Source: Streptomyces collinus Tu 365 (lineage in GTDB: Bacteria; Actinomycetota; Actinomycetes; Streptomycetales; Streptomycetaceae). From it: a DNA stretch of 64,000 bases. Location of the stretch: assembly GCF_000444875.1 (NCBI RefSeq), contig NC_021985.1:7088170-7152169 (forward strand), written 5' to 3'. The notes under the pieces were generated by a model. It did not search any database. It was given only the letters and a program-made list of their open reading frames with translations, and was not told where the DNA came from. The number at the start of each line of letters is the position of its first letter. Position 1 is the first letter of the stretch. The translations under genes were made by a program, and so were the position numbers. Shown here one piece after another: positions 52,799 through 61,621 of the stretch.

Positions 52799-53410
52799 AT
52801 GAACGCTCCCGAGCCGGGGCCCGGGGACGGGCTGCCCGCCGTCGCCCCACAGCTCCGCGCCCTGCGCAGACGCGCCGGCCTCACGCTGGAGGCCGCCGCC
52901 CGGTCGGCCGGGCTCTCGCCCGCCCATCTGTCCCGCCTGGAGACGGGCCAGCGCCAGCCCTCGCTGCCGATGCTGCTCGCGCTCGCCCGCATCTACGGTA
53001 CGACGGTGTCGGACCTGCTCGGCGAGACGGTCGCCGAACGCGACTCGATCGTACGCGCCCCCGACATGGAACCGACCCACGCGGGCGGCTGGACCTACTT
53101 CCAGGCCGGGTCCTCCGGGCGCGGCATGCAGGCGCTGCGCGTCCGGGTGCCCTACGGCACCCAGGGCGACATCGTGCGCGTCCACCCCGGCGAGGAGTGG
53201 CTCTACGTCCTCAAGGGACGGCTCAGGCTGCGGCTGGGCGACACCGCGCACCTGCTCGCGCCGGGTGACAGCGCGCACTTCGACTCGCTCACCCCGCACC
53301 GGCTCGCCGCCGAGGACCACGACGGCGTCGAGCTGCTGTTCGTCCACACCCTGCTGCAGAGCCCCACGGCCACGCTGTGCCTGGGCCACCCGACTGGAGA
53401 GCTGCCATGA
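52799..53410 (+). CDS. XRE-type regulator with C-terminal cupin
   Basis: A 203-aa regulator. An XRE/HTH_3 DNA-binding domain occupies about residues 18-72 (LRALRRRAGLTLEAAARSAGLSPAHLSRLETGQRQPSLPML). A cupin domain from about 115 (VPYGTQGDIVRVHPGEEWLYVLKGRLRLRLGDTAHLLAPGDSAHFDSLTPHRL) keeps His and Glu that could bind a metal or ligand, as in PuuR-like polyamine regulators. It is the first gene of a two-gene unit with a small membrane protein (ATGA overlap) and is preceded by the nested dyad, so it should autoregulate. Whether it also regulates the hopanoid operon is unknown. Confidence 0.9.
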   Translation: MNAPEPGPGDGLPAVAPQLRALRRRAGLTLEAAARSAGLSPAHLSRLETGQRQPSLPMLLALARIYGTTVSDLLGETVAERDSIVRAPDMEPTHAGGWTYFQAGSSGRGMQALRVRVPYGTQGDIVRVHPGEEWLYVLKGRLRLRLGDTAHLLAPGDSAHFDSLTPHRLAAEDHDGVELLFVHTLLQSPTATLCLGHPTGELP

Positions 53411-53529
53411 GCGACTTCGAGGAGAAGTTCCCCCGCTCGCTGTGGGTCCGGCTGATCATCTACATCGCCGTCGGCCATCTCTTCGCCGCGTTCCTCTACC
53501 TGCTGTTCGCGCTCGGCGCCAAGAGCTGA
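53407..53529 (+). CDS. 40-aa membrane protein coupled to the XRE-cupin gene (DUF6126-like)
   Basis: ATG at 53407 overlaps the regulator stop by 4 nt. The 40 residues form a short charged N-terminus (MSDFEEKFPRSLWVR) and one membrane helix (about 16-37, LIIYIAVGHLFAAFLYLLFAL) ending in GAKS. I recall a streptomycete family, DUF6126, of this shape next to XRE-cupin genes; this was not checked. It may be a small subunit or a membrane signal for the regulator. Confidence 0.75.
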   Translation: MSDFEEKFPRSLWVRLIIYIAVGHLFAAFLYLLFALGAKS

Positions 53530-53536
53530 GCCGACC

Positions 53537-54334
53537 TCAGTCCACGAGGCGCTCGCGCAGTCGCTCCCGGGCCGCGGGGGTGAGCCGCAGCCCCTGCTCG
53601 AAGTAGGTGTCGAGGTCGCCCCAGGTCTCCTCGATGGCCGCGAAGGCCGCCGACAGGTACTCGGCGCGCGCGTCGAAGAGGGGGCTGAGCAGCTCCATCA
53701 CCTCGGGCGTGTACGCGGTGTCCGGGTTGCCGGCGCGGCGCACCTTGTAGCGGCGGTGCTTGGCGTTGGACTCCAGGTAGTCCGCGACCACCGCCTCGCG
53801 CTCCACACCGACGGCGAGGAGCGTGACGGCTATGGAGATGCCCGCGCGGTCCTTGCCGGCCGCGCAGTGCATGAGCGCCGGCACGCTGTCCTCGGCCAGC
53901 GCCTGCAGCACCCGGGAGTGCTCGGCGGTGCGCTGGGTGACGATCGCCCGGTACGAGGCGACCATCCGGGCCGCCCCCTTGCCGTCCGCGAGGATCGAGC
54001 GGAGCTGGTCGAGGTCGCCGGCCCGGACCATCTTCCAGAACTCGGCGCCGTCCGCCGGGTCGCTCAGCGGCAGGTTCACGTTCCGCACGCCGGGCAGCTC
54101 GACGTCCGGGCCCTCCAGCTTCTGGTCGGCGGCGTTGCGGAAGTCGAAGATCGTGTGCAGGCCCAGGGAGCCGAGGAAGGCCGCGTCCTCGGCGGTGGCG
54201 TGCGCGAGGTGGCCGCTGCGGAACAGCACGCCGTGCCGCACCCGCCGCCCGTCCACGGTCGGCAGCCCGCCCACGTCACGGAAGTTGCGTACGGCGGCCA
54301 GCTCCGGCTCGGTCGACGGCACCTGCTGCGTCAC
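53537..54334 (-). CDS. Tyrosine-type protein phosphatase (Siw14/PtpA-like)
   Basis: A 265-aa cytosolic phosphatase. The P-loop HCAAGKDRAG near residue 155 (HCxxGKDR) is the catalytic Cys-Arg motif of the MptpB/LipA-type tyrosine or phosphoinositide phosphatase group. The N-terminal NFRDVGGLP block near 17 and the FRSGHLAHATAEDAAFL segment also match this family, which often has triple specificity. The general acid is not obvious in this short form. GTG at 54334 is the start. It is convergent with the hopanoid-end genes and divergent from the alpha-galactosidase. Confidence 0.88.
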   Translation of the reverse strand: MTQQVPSTEPELAAVRNFRDVGGLPTVDGRRVRHGVLFRSGHLAHATAEDAAFLGSLGLHTIFDFRNAADQKLEGPDVELPGVRNVNLPLSDPADGAEFWKMVRAGDLDQLRSILADGKGAARMVASYRAIVTQRTAEHSRVLQALAEDSVPALMHCAAGKDRAGISIAVTLLAVGVEREAVVADYLESNAKHRRYKVRRAGNPDTAYTPEVMELLSPLFDARAEYLSAAFAAIEETWGDLDTYFEQGLRLTPAARERLRERLVD

Positions 54335-54506
54335 GGGGGCTCCTCACGCCTCGCTCCCGCCGGCGCGGCTCGGCGACGGGCACTGCGTCGACGATACGAC
54401 ATCGATTTCCTCGGGCAATGAGTTGTCCACAGGCGTTGCCAGCGAGGGCCGGTCGGCCTAATGATGTTCGCACCTGAGCGGTTCTGTTGGCACCTGTGAG
54501 GTCTCG

Positions 54507-56603
54507 ATGGTGGACATCGGCGAAAACGGTCGTACGTGGCTCCTCTCGGGGCCCACCAGCAGCTATGCCCTGCACCTCACCGAGGCGGACGAGCTGCTGC
54601 ACCTGCACTGGGGGCCACGGATCGCGCTCGCGGACGCCGAGGCGCTGGCGGAGCGCCCGCTGCCGGACTACCGGCCCTTCGAGTCCCCGCTCGACGGCCG
54701 CGAGGAGTACCCCGTCGAGGGCGGCCCCCGCTTCGTCCGCCCCGCCCTGTCCGTGCGCACCGGGGAACGGCGGGGCACCGAATGGCGCTTCGTGTCCTGC
54801 GAGACCGGGGACGGCACCGGCACCGGCGGGGGCGCCGACGAGCTGCGGCTGTGCTTCGACGACGACGGCGTGGCGATCACCCTGCACCACCGGATGCGCG
54901 GGGACGTGGTGGAGCGCTGGGTGACCGTGGCCAACGGCGGGGACGCGCGCGTGGAGCTGCTGCGGGCCGACGCCGCCACCTGGACCCTGCCGGAGCGCGA
55001 GGGCTGGCGGCTCTCCCAGCTGCACGGCCGCTGGGCCGCCGAGTCCCTGCTCACGACCGCCCCCCTCACCTTCGGCGAGAAGGTCATCGGCAGCCGCCGC
55101 GGCCACACCGGCCACCAGCACCTGCCCTGGGTCGCGCTGGACACCGACGCGACCGAGGAGCGCGGCGAGGTCTACGGCTGCGCGCTCGGCTGGTCCGGCT
55201 CCTGGCGGATCGCCGTCGCGCAACTCCCCGACGCGCGCGTGCAGATCACCGGCGGCGCCGGCTGGGACGACTCGGGGCTGCTGCTCCTGGAGCCCGGGGA
55301 GTCCTACACCACACCCGTCTTCGCGGGCCTGTGGAGCGACGGCGGCTTCGGCGGGGCCAGCCGCACCTGGCACGCCTACCAGCGCGACCATGTGATCCCG
55401 GACGCGGAGCGGGACCGGCCGGTGCTGTTCAACTCCTGGGAGGCGACCGGCTTCGGCATCTCCGAGGACCAGCAGACCGCCCTCGCCCGGCACGCCGCCG
55501 ACATCGGCGTCGAGCTGTTCGTCGTGGACGACGGCTGGTTCGGCGCCCGCACCGGCGACCGGGCCGGACTCGGCGACTGGACGCCCAACCCCGACCGCTT
55601 CCCGCAGGGTCTCAAGCCCCTGGCGGACCGGGTGCACGGCCTCGGCATGCAGTTCGGCATCTGGGTCGAGCCCGAGATGGTCAACGCCGACAGCGACCTC
55701 TACCGGGCCCACCCCGACTGGGTGCAGTACCAGGCGGGGCGCAGGCGGACGGAGCTGCGCAACCAGCTCGTCCTCAACCTCGCCCGCGAGGACGTCCGGG
55801 AGTACCTGTGGGGACAAATGGACGACCTGCTGTCCAGCGCCCCGATCGACTACGTGAAGTGGGACTTCAACCGCTGCTTCACCGACGCCGGCTGGCCCGG
55901 GGAGCCGTACCCGCAGCGCCTGTGGATCGACCACGTCCGCGCCTTCTACGCGCTGCTGGACCGGTTGCGCGCCGCCCACCCCCGGGTCGCCTTCGAGTCC
56001 TGCTCGGGCGGCGGCGGCCGGATCGACCTCGGCGTGCTCAGCCGCACCGACCAGGTGTGGACCTCCGACAACACCGACCCGCTCGACCGGCTCGCCATCC
56101 AGCACGGCTTCAGCCAGATCCATCCCGCGCGGGTGATGGCGGCCTGGGTCACCGACAGCCCGAACACCCAGCTCAACGGCCGGGTCAGCTCGCTGCGGTT
56201 CCGCTTCGTCAGTGCGATGGCCGGGGTGCTCGGCGTCGGCGGCGACCTCACCGCATGGACGGGGGAGGAGCTGGCCGAGGCCCGCCGGTGGGTGGAGCTC
56301 TACAAGGAGATACGCCCGGTCGTCCAGCGGGGCGAGCAGTACCGGCTGCGGCCCCCGGCGGGCGGACAGAGCGCCGTCCAGTACGTCCTCGGGGACGAGT
56401 CCGTGGTCCTCGCCTGCCTCCAGGCGCAGCGGTTCGGTGAGCCGGTGCCGGCGCTGCGACTACGCGGACTCGACCCGCTGGCGTCGTACGAATGCCGCGA
56501 AACGGGCGAAGTGCACCGGGGTGCGGTCCTGTTGCACCACGGTCTGCGCACCGGGCTCAGGGGTGACCTGGACGCCACGGTCCTCCGGCTGCGCCGCGTC
56601 TAG
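54507..56603 (+). CDS. Alpha-galactosidase, glycoside hydrolase family 36
   Basis: A 698-aa GH36 enzyme that removes terminal alpha-galactose from oligosaccharides such as melibiose and raffinose. The central barrel carries FVVDDGWFG near residue 336 and the nucleophile in KWDFNR (Asp near 452); the acid/base Asp lies in SCSGGGGRIDLG near 507. The N-terminal beta-supersandwich (about 1-300) and C-terminal beta-domain are full length. No signal peptide is seen, so it is intracellular and would act on imported sugars. No transporter gene is adjacent. ATG at 54507 follows a 172-bp gap divergent from the phosphatase. Confidence 0.93.
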   Translation: MVDIGENGRTWLLSGPTSSYALHLTEADELLHLHWGPRIALADAEALAERPLPDYRPFESPLDGREEYPVEGGPRFVRPALSVRTGERRGTEWRFVSCETGDGTGTGGGADELRLCFDDDGVAITLHHRMRGDVVERWVTVANGGDARVELLRADAATWTLPEREGWRLSQLHGRWAAESLLTTAPLTFGEKVIGSRRGHTGHQHLPWVALDTDATEERGEVYGCALGWSGSWRIAVAQLPDARVQITGGAGWDDSGLLLLEPGESYTTPVFAGLWSDGGFGGASRTWHAYQRDHVIPDAERDRPVLFNSWEATGFGISEDQQTALARHAADIGVELFVVDDGWFGARTGDRAGLGDWTPNPDRFPQGLKPLADRVHGLGMQFGIWVEPEMVNADSDLYRAHPDWVQYQAGRRRTELRNQLVLNLAREDVREYLWGQMDDLLSSAPIDYVKWDFNRCFTDAGWPGEPYPQRLWIDHVRAFYALLDRLRAAHPRVAFESCSGGGGRIDLGVLSRTDQVWTSDNTDPLDRLAIQHGFSQIHPARVMAAWVTDSPNTQLNGRVSSLRFRFVSAMAGVLGVGGDLTAWTGEELAEARRWVELYKEIRPVVQRGEQYRLRPPAGGQSAVQYVLGDESVVLACLQAQRFGEPVPALRLRGLDPLASYECRETGEVHRGAVLLHHGLRTGLRGDLDATVLRLRRV

Positions 56604-56849
56604 TCGACCTGTCCGAATCGCGGTATTACGTCCAACTGGGTGCGGATTGACGGCGAGTGGGTGCCGGGCGCGTGAGGAGCGTCATAGCCGTGACCGACGG
56701 TGGCGCGTCATGTGCACGTAATTCCGGCGCCGACGAGGGGATTCGACCGGGTGAACCGTTCGGGGATTCACGGAGTGTGACCGTGTAATCCCGTATTGGA
56801 TCATCCGAGGTGCTCTCGCCGGGAACCGGTTGCTTGTCCGGGTGAGTCT

Positions 56850-57065
56850 CGCTCGCTTACGTTCGCCACCAATCCGGACGGAACGCCGAATCCTGCCGCC
56901 GCCCGGAGTCCCCACACATGACCCGTGTTCGGCAGGAGCGGGGGACCCCTCAGGCACGACTGCCTGTCCCGGTCTCCGGGGCACAGGCTCGGGGTGCGGC
57001 CGCGACGCGCGGCCGGGCGGCTCCAGCCCGAACCCGACAGCTCACCTCGCAGGCGCCGGAGAGGA
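56850..57065 (+). ncRNA. ydaO-yuaA (c-di-AMP) riboswitch
   Basis: Conserved blocks of this RNA class appear in order: GCTTACGTTCGCC near 56855, CGCCGAATCCTGCCG near 56885, GGCAGGAGCGGGGGACCC near 56931, a GGGGTG block near 56991, and the closing CAGGCGCCGGAGAGGA near 57051. The last block also holds the Shine-Dalgarno of the wall-hydrolase gene, so c-di-AMP binding could turn expression off by termination or by hiding this site. In actinomycetes this riboswitch typically precedes LysM/M23 and Rpf-type hydrolases. The 246 bp before it (56604-56849) holds no gene and presumably the promoter. Confidence 0.9.
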
Positions 57066-57072
57066 ACGCGCC

Positions 57073-58005
57073 ATGCCCGCGAAGGGTAAGCACCGACGCC
57101 CCAGGAACCGGCGTCTCAGCCGCGCCGTCGCCGCCGCCGGGACCGGCGGTGCCGCACTGGCCCTGCCGCTCGTCGGAGCCGCCGCAGCGCACGCCGGCAC
57201 CCCGCAGACCGCTCCCGGCCAGCCGGCCCGGTCCCTCCCCGCCGTGCAGAACGCGGCCGTGAAGAAGGCCGCCGCGCAGTCGGGTCAGGGGGTGCGCAGC
57301 TACACGGTGAAGACCGGGGACTGCCTGGCCAGGATCGCCGACGAGCAGCAGGTCCGGGGCGGCTGGCAGCGGCTCTACCAGGACAACCGGCAGGCCGTCG
57401 GCGCCGATCCCGCGCTGATCCACCCGGGTCTGCGGCTGGCCCTCGGGGTGAAGGCGCAGCCGGTGCACACCGGATCCTCCGCCGCCTCACGGACGGCGCA
57501 GCGACCGCAGCCGGCGCCCTCCGCCCCGGCCGCCCAGCCGGCTCCGGCGGCGCCCGCCGTGCAGTCGGCCCCCGCCGCGCAGGCCGCCCCGGCCACCGGC
57601 TACACCCTCCCGGTCACCGGCGGCACCATCGGCACCGGCTACCACGTGCCCGGCAGCATGTGGTCCAGCGGCCACCACACCGGTGTCGACTTCGTCGTGC
57701 CGACCGGCACCCCCGTCAAGGCGGTCGCCGCCGGCACCGTGGTCTCCGCCGGATGGGGCGGCGCCTACGGCAACCAGGTCGTCCTCCGGCTCGGTGACGG
57801 GCACTACGCCCAGTACGGCCACCTCTCCCGGCTCTCCGTCTCGGCCGGCCAGAGCGTGACGGCGGGGCAGCAGGTCGGACTGTCGGGCGCCACCGGCAAC
57901 GTGACCGGCCCGCACCTGCACTTCGAGATCCGCACCACCCCCGACTACGGGTCGGACGTCGACCCGGTCGGCTACCTCCGCTCGCACGGCGTCCCCGTCG
58001 GCTGA
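57073..58005 (+). CDS. Secreted LysM-M23 peptidoglycan endopeptidase
   Basis: A 310-aa exported wall hydrolase. A signal peptide (residues 1-42, ending AAHAGT) is followed by a LysM-like domain (YTVKTGDCLARIADEQ to LRLAL, about 77-128), then an Ala/Pro-rich linker, then an M23 domain (about 180-305). Zinc ligands are in HTGVDFVVPTGTPVKA (His and Asp) and HLHFEI (last His). M23 enzymes cleave peptide cross-links of peptidoglycan. ATG at 57073 follows GAGAGGAACG, which is part of the riboswitch. Expression is thus likely tied to c-di-AMP and turgor or development. Confidence 0.93.
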   Translation: MPAKGKHRRPRNRRLSRAVAAAGTGGAALALPLVGAAAAHAGTPQTAPGQPARSLPAVQNAAVKKAAAQSGQGVRSYTVKTGDCLARIADEQQVRGGWQRLYQDNRQAVGADPALIHPGLRLALGVKAQPVHTGSSAASRTAQRPQPAPSAPAAQPAPAAPAVQSAPAAQAAPATGYTLPVTGGTIGTGYHVPGSMWSSGHHTGVDFVVPTGTPVKAVAAGTVVSAGWGGAYGNQVVLRLGDGHYAQYGHLSRLSVSAGQSVTAGQQVGLSGATGNVTGPHLHFEIRTTPDYGSDVDPVGYLRSHGVPVG

Positions 58006-58035
58006 GGGCCACCCCCACGAACCATCTCCCTGACG

Positions 58036-58078
58036 CACCGAAGGCCGGCCCCCCGATCCCCGGGACCGGCCTTCGGTG
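58036..58078 (+). terminator. Terminator after the wall hydrolase
   Basis: CACCGAAGGCCGG (58036-58048) pairs with CCGGCCTTCGGTG (58066-58078) over 17 nt, 31 bp after the stop. Confidence 0.85.
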
Positions 58079-58206
58079 TGTCCCGCCCGCGAGGCGCGCC
58101 GATGTATTCCCGAGTGCGGTCCGTCGGTGACGTGGCTTATCTCACCGTCCGTCAACCCCTCATTACGGTCGCGTAGGTCACATCCGAAGGTGAATCATGG
58201 TCCGAC

Positions 58207-59025
58207 GTGGCAGACGATTCGAAGAATGACAGCAGATCAGTGATCGGGTCGTACGTGGCGCTGGGGGACAGCTTCACCGAGGGCGTCGGCGACCCCGGCC
58301 CCGACGGGGCGTTCGTCGGCTGGGCGGACCGGTTCGCGGTCCTGCTCGCCGACCGGCGGCCCGAGGGCGACTTCGCGTACACGAACCTGGCCGTGCGCGG
58401 GAAGCTCCTCGACCAGATCGTGGCCGACCAGCTCCCGAAGGCCGTCGAACTGGCCCCGGACCTCGTCTCCTTCTGTGCGGGGGGCAACGACATCATCCGT
58501 CCCGGCACCGACCCGGACGAGGTGGCCGAGCGCTTCGAGCGCGCGCTGGCCCGGCTCGCGGCAGCCGCGGGCACGGTGATGGTGACGACCGGCTTCGACA
58601 CCCGGGGCGTCCCCCTGCTCAAGCACCTGCGCGGCAAGATCGCGACCTACAACGGGCACGTGCGCGCCATCGCCGACCGGTACGGCTGTCCCGTGCTCGA
58701 CCTGTGGTCCCTGAAGTCCGTGCAGGACCGCAGGGCCTGGGACGGCGACCGGCTGCACCTGTCGCCCGAGGGGCACACCCGGGTGGCGCTGCGCGCCGGA
58801 CAGGCCCTCGGCCTGGAGATCCCGGCCGACCCCGAGCAGGCCTGGCCGCCGCTCCCGCCGCGGGGCACCCTGGAGGTCCGCCGCGACGACGTCCACTGGG
58901 CCCGTGAGTACCTCGTCCCGTGGATCGGCCGCCGGCTGCGCGGCGAGTCCTCCGGCGACCACGTGACGGCGAAGGGCGCCCTGTCGCCGGACGACATCAA
59001 GATGCGCATCGCCTCGGTGGCCTGA
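58207..59025 (+). CDS. SGNH/GDSL hydrolase
   Basis: A 272-aa GDSL-type esterase/lipase. Block I is GDSFTEG near residue 20 (catalytic Ser), Gly and Asn blocks follow (LAVRGK near 63, CAGGNDI near 93) and block V is DGDRLHLSPEGH near 180 (Asp and His). There is no signal peptide, so it is cytosolic despite family members being secreted. The C-terminal 80 residues (LEVRRDDVHWAREYLVPWIGRRL) match other Streptomyces SGNH proteins and may bind a partner. GTG at 58207 has a weak Shine-Dalgarno (CGAAGGTG about 15 nt upstream). The substrate is unknown. Confidence 0.9.
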   Translation: MADDSKNDSRSVIGSYVALGDSFTEGVGDPGPDGAFVGWADRFAVLLADRRPEGDFAYTNLAVRGKLLDQIVADQLPKAVELAPDLVSFCAGGNDIIRPGTDPDEVAERFERALARLAAAAGTVMVTTGFDTRGVPLLKHLRGKIATYNGHVRAIADRYGCPVLDLWSLKSVQDRRAWDGDRLHLSPEGHTRVALRAGQALGLEIPADPEQAWPPLPPRGTLEVRRDDVHWAREYLVPWIGRRLRGESSGDHVTAKGALSPDDIKMRIASVA

Positions 59026-59126
59026 CCACCGCGCGGTGAGCGGCCCGAGCCGCCGGAAGACGGCCGCGCCGCCGTCGCCCCGCACCGCGCACCCCGCGAT
59101 GCGGGGCCCCGCCGGGCCGCACCGGC

Positions 59127-59520
59127 GGCGGGACGGCCGAGGGGCCCCGGCGACTCAGCGGCCGCGCGCGGTCAACGCCTGTCGTGGTGGGCCGAGTTCG
59201 GGTCGGTGCCTCGGCCGCTCAGCGCTGTCCCTGGGGTCGGGGCGCCGCGCCCGGGTAGGACGTGCGCTGCTCCGCGAGCGCGTCGGGGTGCGGCGCGGGG
59301 CATCGTCCGGCCGTTTCGGCCGTACCCCCTGGCGGGACGGCCGAGCGCCTCCGGCGCGCGCGGTCAACGCCTGTCGTGGTGGGCGGAGTTCGGGCCGGTG
59401 CTTCGGCCGCTCAGTGCTGGGCCCGGGCCGGGGTGCCGCGCCCGGGTGCGGCGTGAGCTGCAGCGTGGGTGTGTCGGGTGCGGTGCGGGCATCGTCCGGC
59501 CGTACCCGCGGCGGGACCGC
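59127..59520. repeat. Two degenerate tandem copies of the TetR gene's 3' end
   Basis: Units begin at GGCGGGACGGCCGA (59127 and 59331) and a third matching start (59510) runs into the TetR gene. Each carries a GCGCGCGGTCAA block, a GAGTTCG(G) block, CGCTG and GCGCCCGGGT segments in the same order as the 3' end of the TetR coding strand. Unit lengths are about 204 and 179 bp. The copies have many substitutions and no open frame continuity. Together with 59026-59126 this makes a 495-bp stretch without a gene. Confidence 0.7.
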
Positions 59521-60141
59521 TCAGCGGCCGCGCGCGGTCAATGCCTCGCGAGGCAGGCCGAGTTCGCGGGCCAGTGCGTCGTCCACCCAGCGCTGGGCCC
59601 GGGACCGGGGCACCGCGCCCGGGTACGACGTGAGCTGCACCGCGAGCCCGTCGAGCAGGGCGGTGAGCCGCAGGGCCGCGGCCTCCGGGTCGGCGCACGC
59701 GAACTCGCCCGCGGCCACGCCCTCCGCGAGGACCGCCGCGATCGCCGCCTTCCACCGCCGGTCCAGGTCCCGGGTGACCTCGCGCAGGGCCGGCTCGCGC
59801 AGCGCCACCGCCCAGCCCTCGATCCACAGCCGCCAGCCCTTGGCCTGCCCCGTGGGCGCGTACCAGCGCACCGCCGCCCGCAGCCGGCGCAGCGCCGAGG
59901 TGCGCCGCCCGAGCAGCGCCCGCAGCCGCGCCAGATCGCCCTCGGCGGCGTAGGCGAACGCGGCGGCGACCAGCTTCTCCTTCGTCGAGAAGTGGTACAG
60001 CACCAGCGCGTTGCTCACACCGAGCGCGGAGGCCACGTCGGCGATCCTGACCGCCGCCACACCCCGCTCCTCGATCTGCCCGACGGCGGCCCGCAGCATC
60101 TCCTCCCGCCGCTCCGCCACGCTCAACCGCACTCTCGCCAC
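59521..60141 (-). CDS. TetR family regulator
   Basis: A 206-aa regulator. The N-terminal DNA-binding helices cover about residues 11-57, with GVAAVRIADVASALGVSNALVLYHFSTKEKL as the helix-turn-helix. The C-terminal ligand domain is of the BetI-like type (TetR_C_6 type), with many small residues and RKA-rich helices. The target is not obvious: the divergent neighbours are the degraded repeat region on one side and the dehydrogenase on the same strand upstream (110 bp away), so it may act elsewhere. GTG at 60141 is the start. The last 25 codons are echoed in the downstream repeats. Confidence 0.88.
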   Translation of the reverse strand: MARVRLSVAERREEMLRAAVGQIEERGVAAVRIADVASALGVSNALVLYHFSTKEKLVAAAFAYAAEGDLARLRALLGRRTSALRRLRAAVRWYAPTGQAKGWRLWIEGWAVALREPALREVTRDLDRRWKAAIAAVLAEGVAAGEFACADPEAAALRLTALLDGLAVQLTSYPGAVPRSRAQRWVDDALARELGLPREALTARGR

Positions 60142-60251
60142 GCGGTCACCCTATTGCGTCGGACGGGCCCCGCCGAACGGACCGCCGCGGGGCCGGCGTA
60201 CCCCGGCCACTCCAACGGACAGCCCGGCCGGACGCGGGCCGTACGCCGGCG

Positions 60252-61430
60252 TCAGCGGTAGCAGCCGAAGCGGTCCGCCAGCGCGGCGAGCCGGTCCTCG
60301 GCCAGGGCGTGGGCGGCGGCACGCGCAGTGGTGCGGCCGGTCTCCGCGCGGGCGAGCACCTGCCCGGTCAGGGCGCGCACCGAGCGGCGGACGCGGTCGA
60401 ACGCCTCGTCCGCGTCCGCGCCGATGTCGCCGAAGAGGGTCCACCACCACCAGGCGTTCGTCGCGGAGTTGACCACCACGTCCGGCAGCACGGTCACCCC
60501 GCGCGCGGCCAGCGCCGCCTCCGCCTCGGGCCGTACCGGCATGTTGGCGGCCTCGGCGATCCAGCGGGCGGTGACGCGCCCCTGCTCGGCGGCGCCGACG
60601 GCGTACGACACCGCCGCGGGCACCAGCACCTCGGCGTCGGCGGACAGCCAGGCGTCGCCGGGCAGTTCACGGTCGCCGGGGCGCAGCGCGGCGCGGTCCA
60701 CGGTGCCGTACGCGTCCCGCGCCGCCAGCAGCGCCTCCACGTCCAGGCCCTCCGGGTTGGCCATGGTTCCCCTCACGTCGGCCACGGCCACCACCGTCAG
60801 GCCCGCGCGGGAGAGGAAGCGGGCCGTGGCCCCGCCCATGGTGCCCAGGCCCTGCACGGACACCCGGGTGCCCCGGTACGGCACCGACGCCCGGTCCAGG
60901 GCGGTCAGCACCGACTCCGCCACCCCGCAGCCCCCGGCCAGCTCGTCCAGGCCGATGCCGTCCACCTCCACCGCGAAGGCGTCGGCGAGCCGTCCGCGGG
61001 CCGCCGCCTCGTCGTCCAGCAGCGGATAGACCGCCTGGACGGAGGAGACCAGACCCGCCTCGGCGGCCGCGCGGTCCACCAGGTCCTGGGTGAGCCCCAG
61101 GTCCTCGCCGGTGGTCCAGCAGCTCTCGATGTACGGCCGCATGGCGCGCAGGTAGCGCACGAGCAGGCCGTAGGCCCCCGGGTCGCGCGGGTCGCAGTCG
61201 ATGCCGCCCTTGGCGCCGCCGAGCGGCACGTAGCGGGCGTCGGGGTCGTAGTGCAGGGCCTCCTTCATCGTCATGCCGCGGGCGAGTCCGGTGACCTCCT
61301 CCAGCGTGCAGCCGGGCCGCATGCGCAGCCCGCCGCTGGCCACGCCCCGCACCAGCCGGTCGACGACCAGGAACCCCTGGCGGCCGGTGACGTGGTCGGT
61401 CCAGACGAGCGACATCAGGGGGGCGGCCAT
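60252..61430 (-). CDS. Glu/Leu/Phe/Val dehydrogenase family protein
   Basis: A 392-aa amino acid dehydrogenase. VVDRLVRGVASGGLRMRPG near residue 20 and PLGGAKGGIDCDP near 66 (catalytic Lys) form the substrate-side domain, and GLTQDLVDRAA near 107 and the Rossmann segment VSVQGLGTMGGATARFLSRAG near 190 the NAD side. DVVVNSATNAWWWW near 315 is unusual in carrying four Trp. It may deaminate a branched-chain or aromatic amino acid, but the substrate is not clear; leucine/valine-type proteins are usually a bit shorter. The start is ATG 61430, with GGGAGATCCC before it. Confidence 0.86.
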   Translation of the reverse strand: MAAPLMSLVWTDHVTGRQGFLVVDRLVRGVASGGLRMRPGCTLEEVTGLARGMTMKEALHYDPDARYVPLGGAKGGIDCDPRDPGAYGLLVRYLRAMRPYIESCWTTGEDLGLTQDLVDRAAAEAGLVSSVQAVYPLLDDEAAARGRLADAFAVEVDGIGLDELAGGCGVAESVLTALDRASVPYRGTRVSVQGLGTMGGATARFLSRAGLTVVAVADVRGTMANPEGLDVEALLAARDAYGTVDRAALRPGDRELPGDAWLSADAEVLVPAAVSYAVGAAEQGRVTARWIAEAANMPVRPEAEAALAARGVTVLPDVVVNSATNAWWWWTLFGDIGADADEAFDRVRRSVRALTGQVLARAETGRTTARAAAHALAEDRLAALADRFGCYR

Positions 61431-61621
61431 GGGATCTCCCGGGGGATTGCTACTGAATCGCCGGTCAGTATCCGGAGCGGCCGGCCACGGTGTCAAAGCG
61501 CCCGGGCGGCCCCGTGCGCGGTGCGCGGGGGCCCGGCCGGCCCTCCGCCGGCACCCGGCGATCGAGGTCCGGCGAAGGGGCCGACCATAATGGAGGACTC
61601 AGCGATCCACGTGGAGGTACC

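Noticed and set aside
54335..54506. Possible small gene between the phosphatase and alpha-galactosidase
   Set aside because: No start with a ribosome binding site and no coding bias; it is best seen as the divergent promoter region.
59036..59953. Rightward frame covering the repeat region and the TetR gene antisense
   Set aside because: It is the shadow of the TetR gene plus repeats; no domain is seen.
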